This document shows positions 32,312-32,513 of a stretch of DNA of 32,513 bases, piece after piece. A model generated the notes under the pieces. That model had not been told where the DNA came from. It saw nothing but the letters and a program-made list of their open reading frames with translations, and searched no databases. The translations under genes were made by a program, and so were the position numbers. Origin of the DNA: Cudoniella acicularis (Eukaryota; Ascomycota; Leotiomycetes; Helotiales; Helotiaceae). Numbering within the stretch: the first letter of the stretch is position 1; every line of letters begins with the position of its first letter. The DNA lies in contig JAAMPI010000550.1 of NCBI GenBank assembly GCA_013054445.1, positions 1-32,513 of the forward strand. Reading direction: 5' to 3'.

Positions 32312-32513
32312 TCATAACTTATCCACAATCTTACTCTCATCAATATGAAAGCCTTTAATAACACCCGCCCTCGCCTCCTGCATATCCAACCCCTTAATCT
32401 TCTCCTGAAAGCCCTCGCGCAAACTAACCAACTTCTCAGAAATCTGCTTCCAATCCACCACCTTCTTTTCCATCCCCACATTCCACAACTCCTTCCCAGC
32501 ACCCAAATCCACA
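32312..32513 (-). CDS. C-terminus of an unidentified protein, cut by the window edge
   Basis: The last 66 codons of a minus-strand gene whose start lies beyond the window. The readable end begins VDLGAGKELWNVGMEKKVVD, is rich in Lys and Glu with a helical pattern (WKQISEKLVSLREGFQEKI), and finishes DESKIVDKL before TGA at 32314-32312. The family is not recognised. It converges on the beta-lactamase-like gene, with 61 bp between the stop codons. Confidence 0.6.
   Translation of the reverse strand, partial: VDLGAGKELWNVGMEKKVVDWKQISEKLVSLREGFQEKIKGLDMQEARAGVIKGFHIDESKIVDKL

Noticed and set aside
1..32513. CRISPR array, rRNA or prokaryotic operon signals
   Set aside because: None seen; spliceosomal introns and fungal families show a eukaryotic nuclear sequence.

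Overview
The window looks like a chromosomal segment of a filamentous ascomycete (Pezizomycotina). Genes carry short introns (46-86 bp, one of 250 bp) with GTRNGT-type donors and CTAAC/CTGAC-like branch points. The families seen (HET domain, fungal rhodopsin-like 7TM, DUF6914-like, CorA-like, beta-lactamase-like, Mediator subunit 8) and a repeat block marked by RIP (repeat-induced point mutation) fit this. A leotiomycete (Botrytis/Sclerotinia/Rhynchosporium relatives) is my best guess, from remembered protein styles only.

Layout. 1-450: AT-rich repeat remnant. 452-2892 (-): decayed multi-pass membrane protein gene. 3.0-4.1 kb: no gene seen. 4100-5317 (-): intact F-box-like gene. 6191-7012 (-): Mediator subunit MED8, two exons. 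About 7.47-8.04 kb (+): protein-like sequence broken across three frames. 9341-10208 (+): three-exon DUF6914-like gene with a TATA box upstream. 11534-13026 (-): HET-domain pseudogene cut off at its N-terminal side by the repeat block. 13.03-25.23 kb: transposon graveyard in which CpA/TpG is nearly absent while CpG is kept. 26320-27605 (+): fungal rhodopsin-like 7TM gene. 27737-29410 (-): CorA-like transporter gene with a 28-bp microexon. 30124-32250 (+): secreted beta-lactamase-like serine hydrolase. 32312 to the window end (-): C-terminus of an unidentified gene.

The repeat block holds at least three elements. (i) A Ty3/Gypsy element on the minus strand, with recognisable RT/RNase H, a 237-bp LTR-like patch at 18192-18428, and an extra antisense ORF with Cys-motif traces at 13454-13969. 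(ii) A copia-like polyprotein on the minus strand (about 21.8-18.48 kb) that is recognisable through its integrase and then stops where the Gypsy LTR begins, so the Gypsy element probably inserted into it. (iii) A plus-strand element at about 23.25-25.23 kb with a primer-binding-site-like motif, a roughly 470-codon single-frame ORF relic that I do not recognise, and a polypurine tract, but no visible reverse transcriptase. All three are riddled with TAG/TAA codons explained by C-to-T or G-to-A changes.

The intact genes look like ordinary, independent nuclear genes rather than a pathway cluster. The most interesting parts are the unrecognised ORF of element (iii), the antisense ORF of the Gypsy element, and the decay of apparently single-copy genes (HET, membrane protein) near the RIP-mutated repeats.
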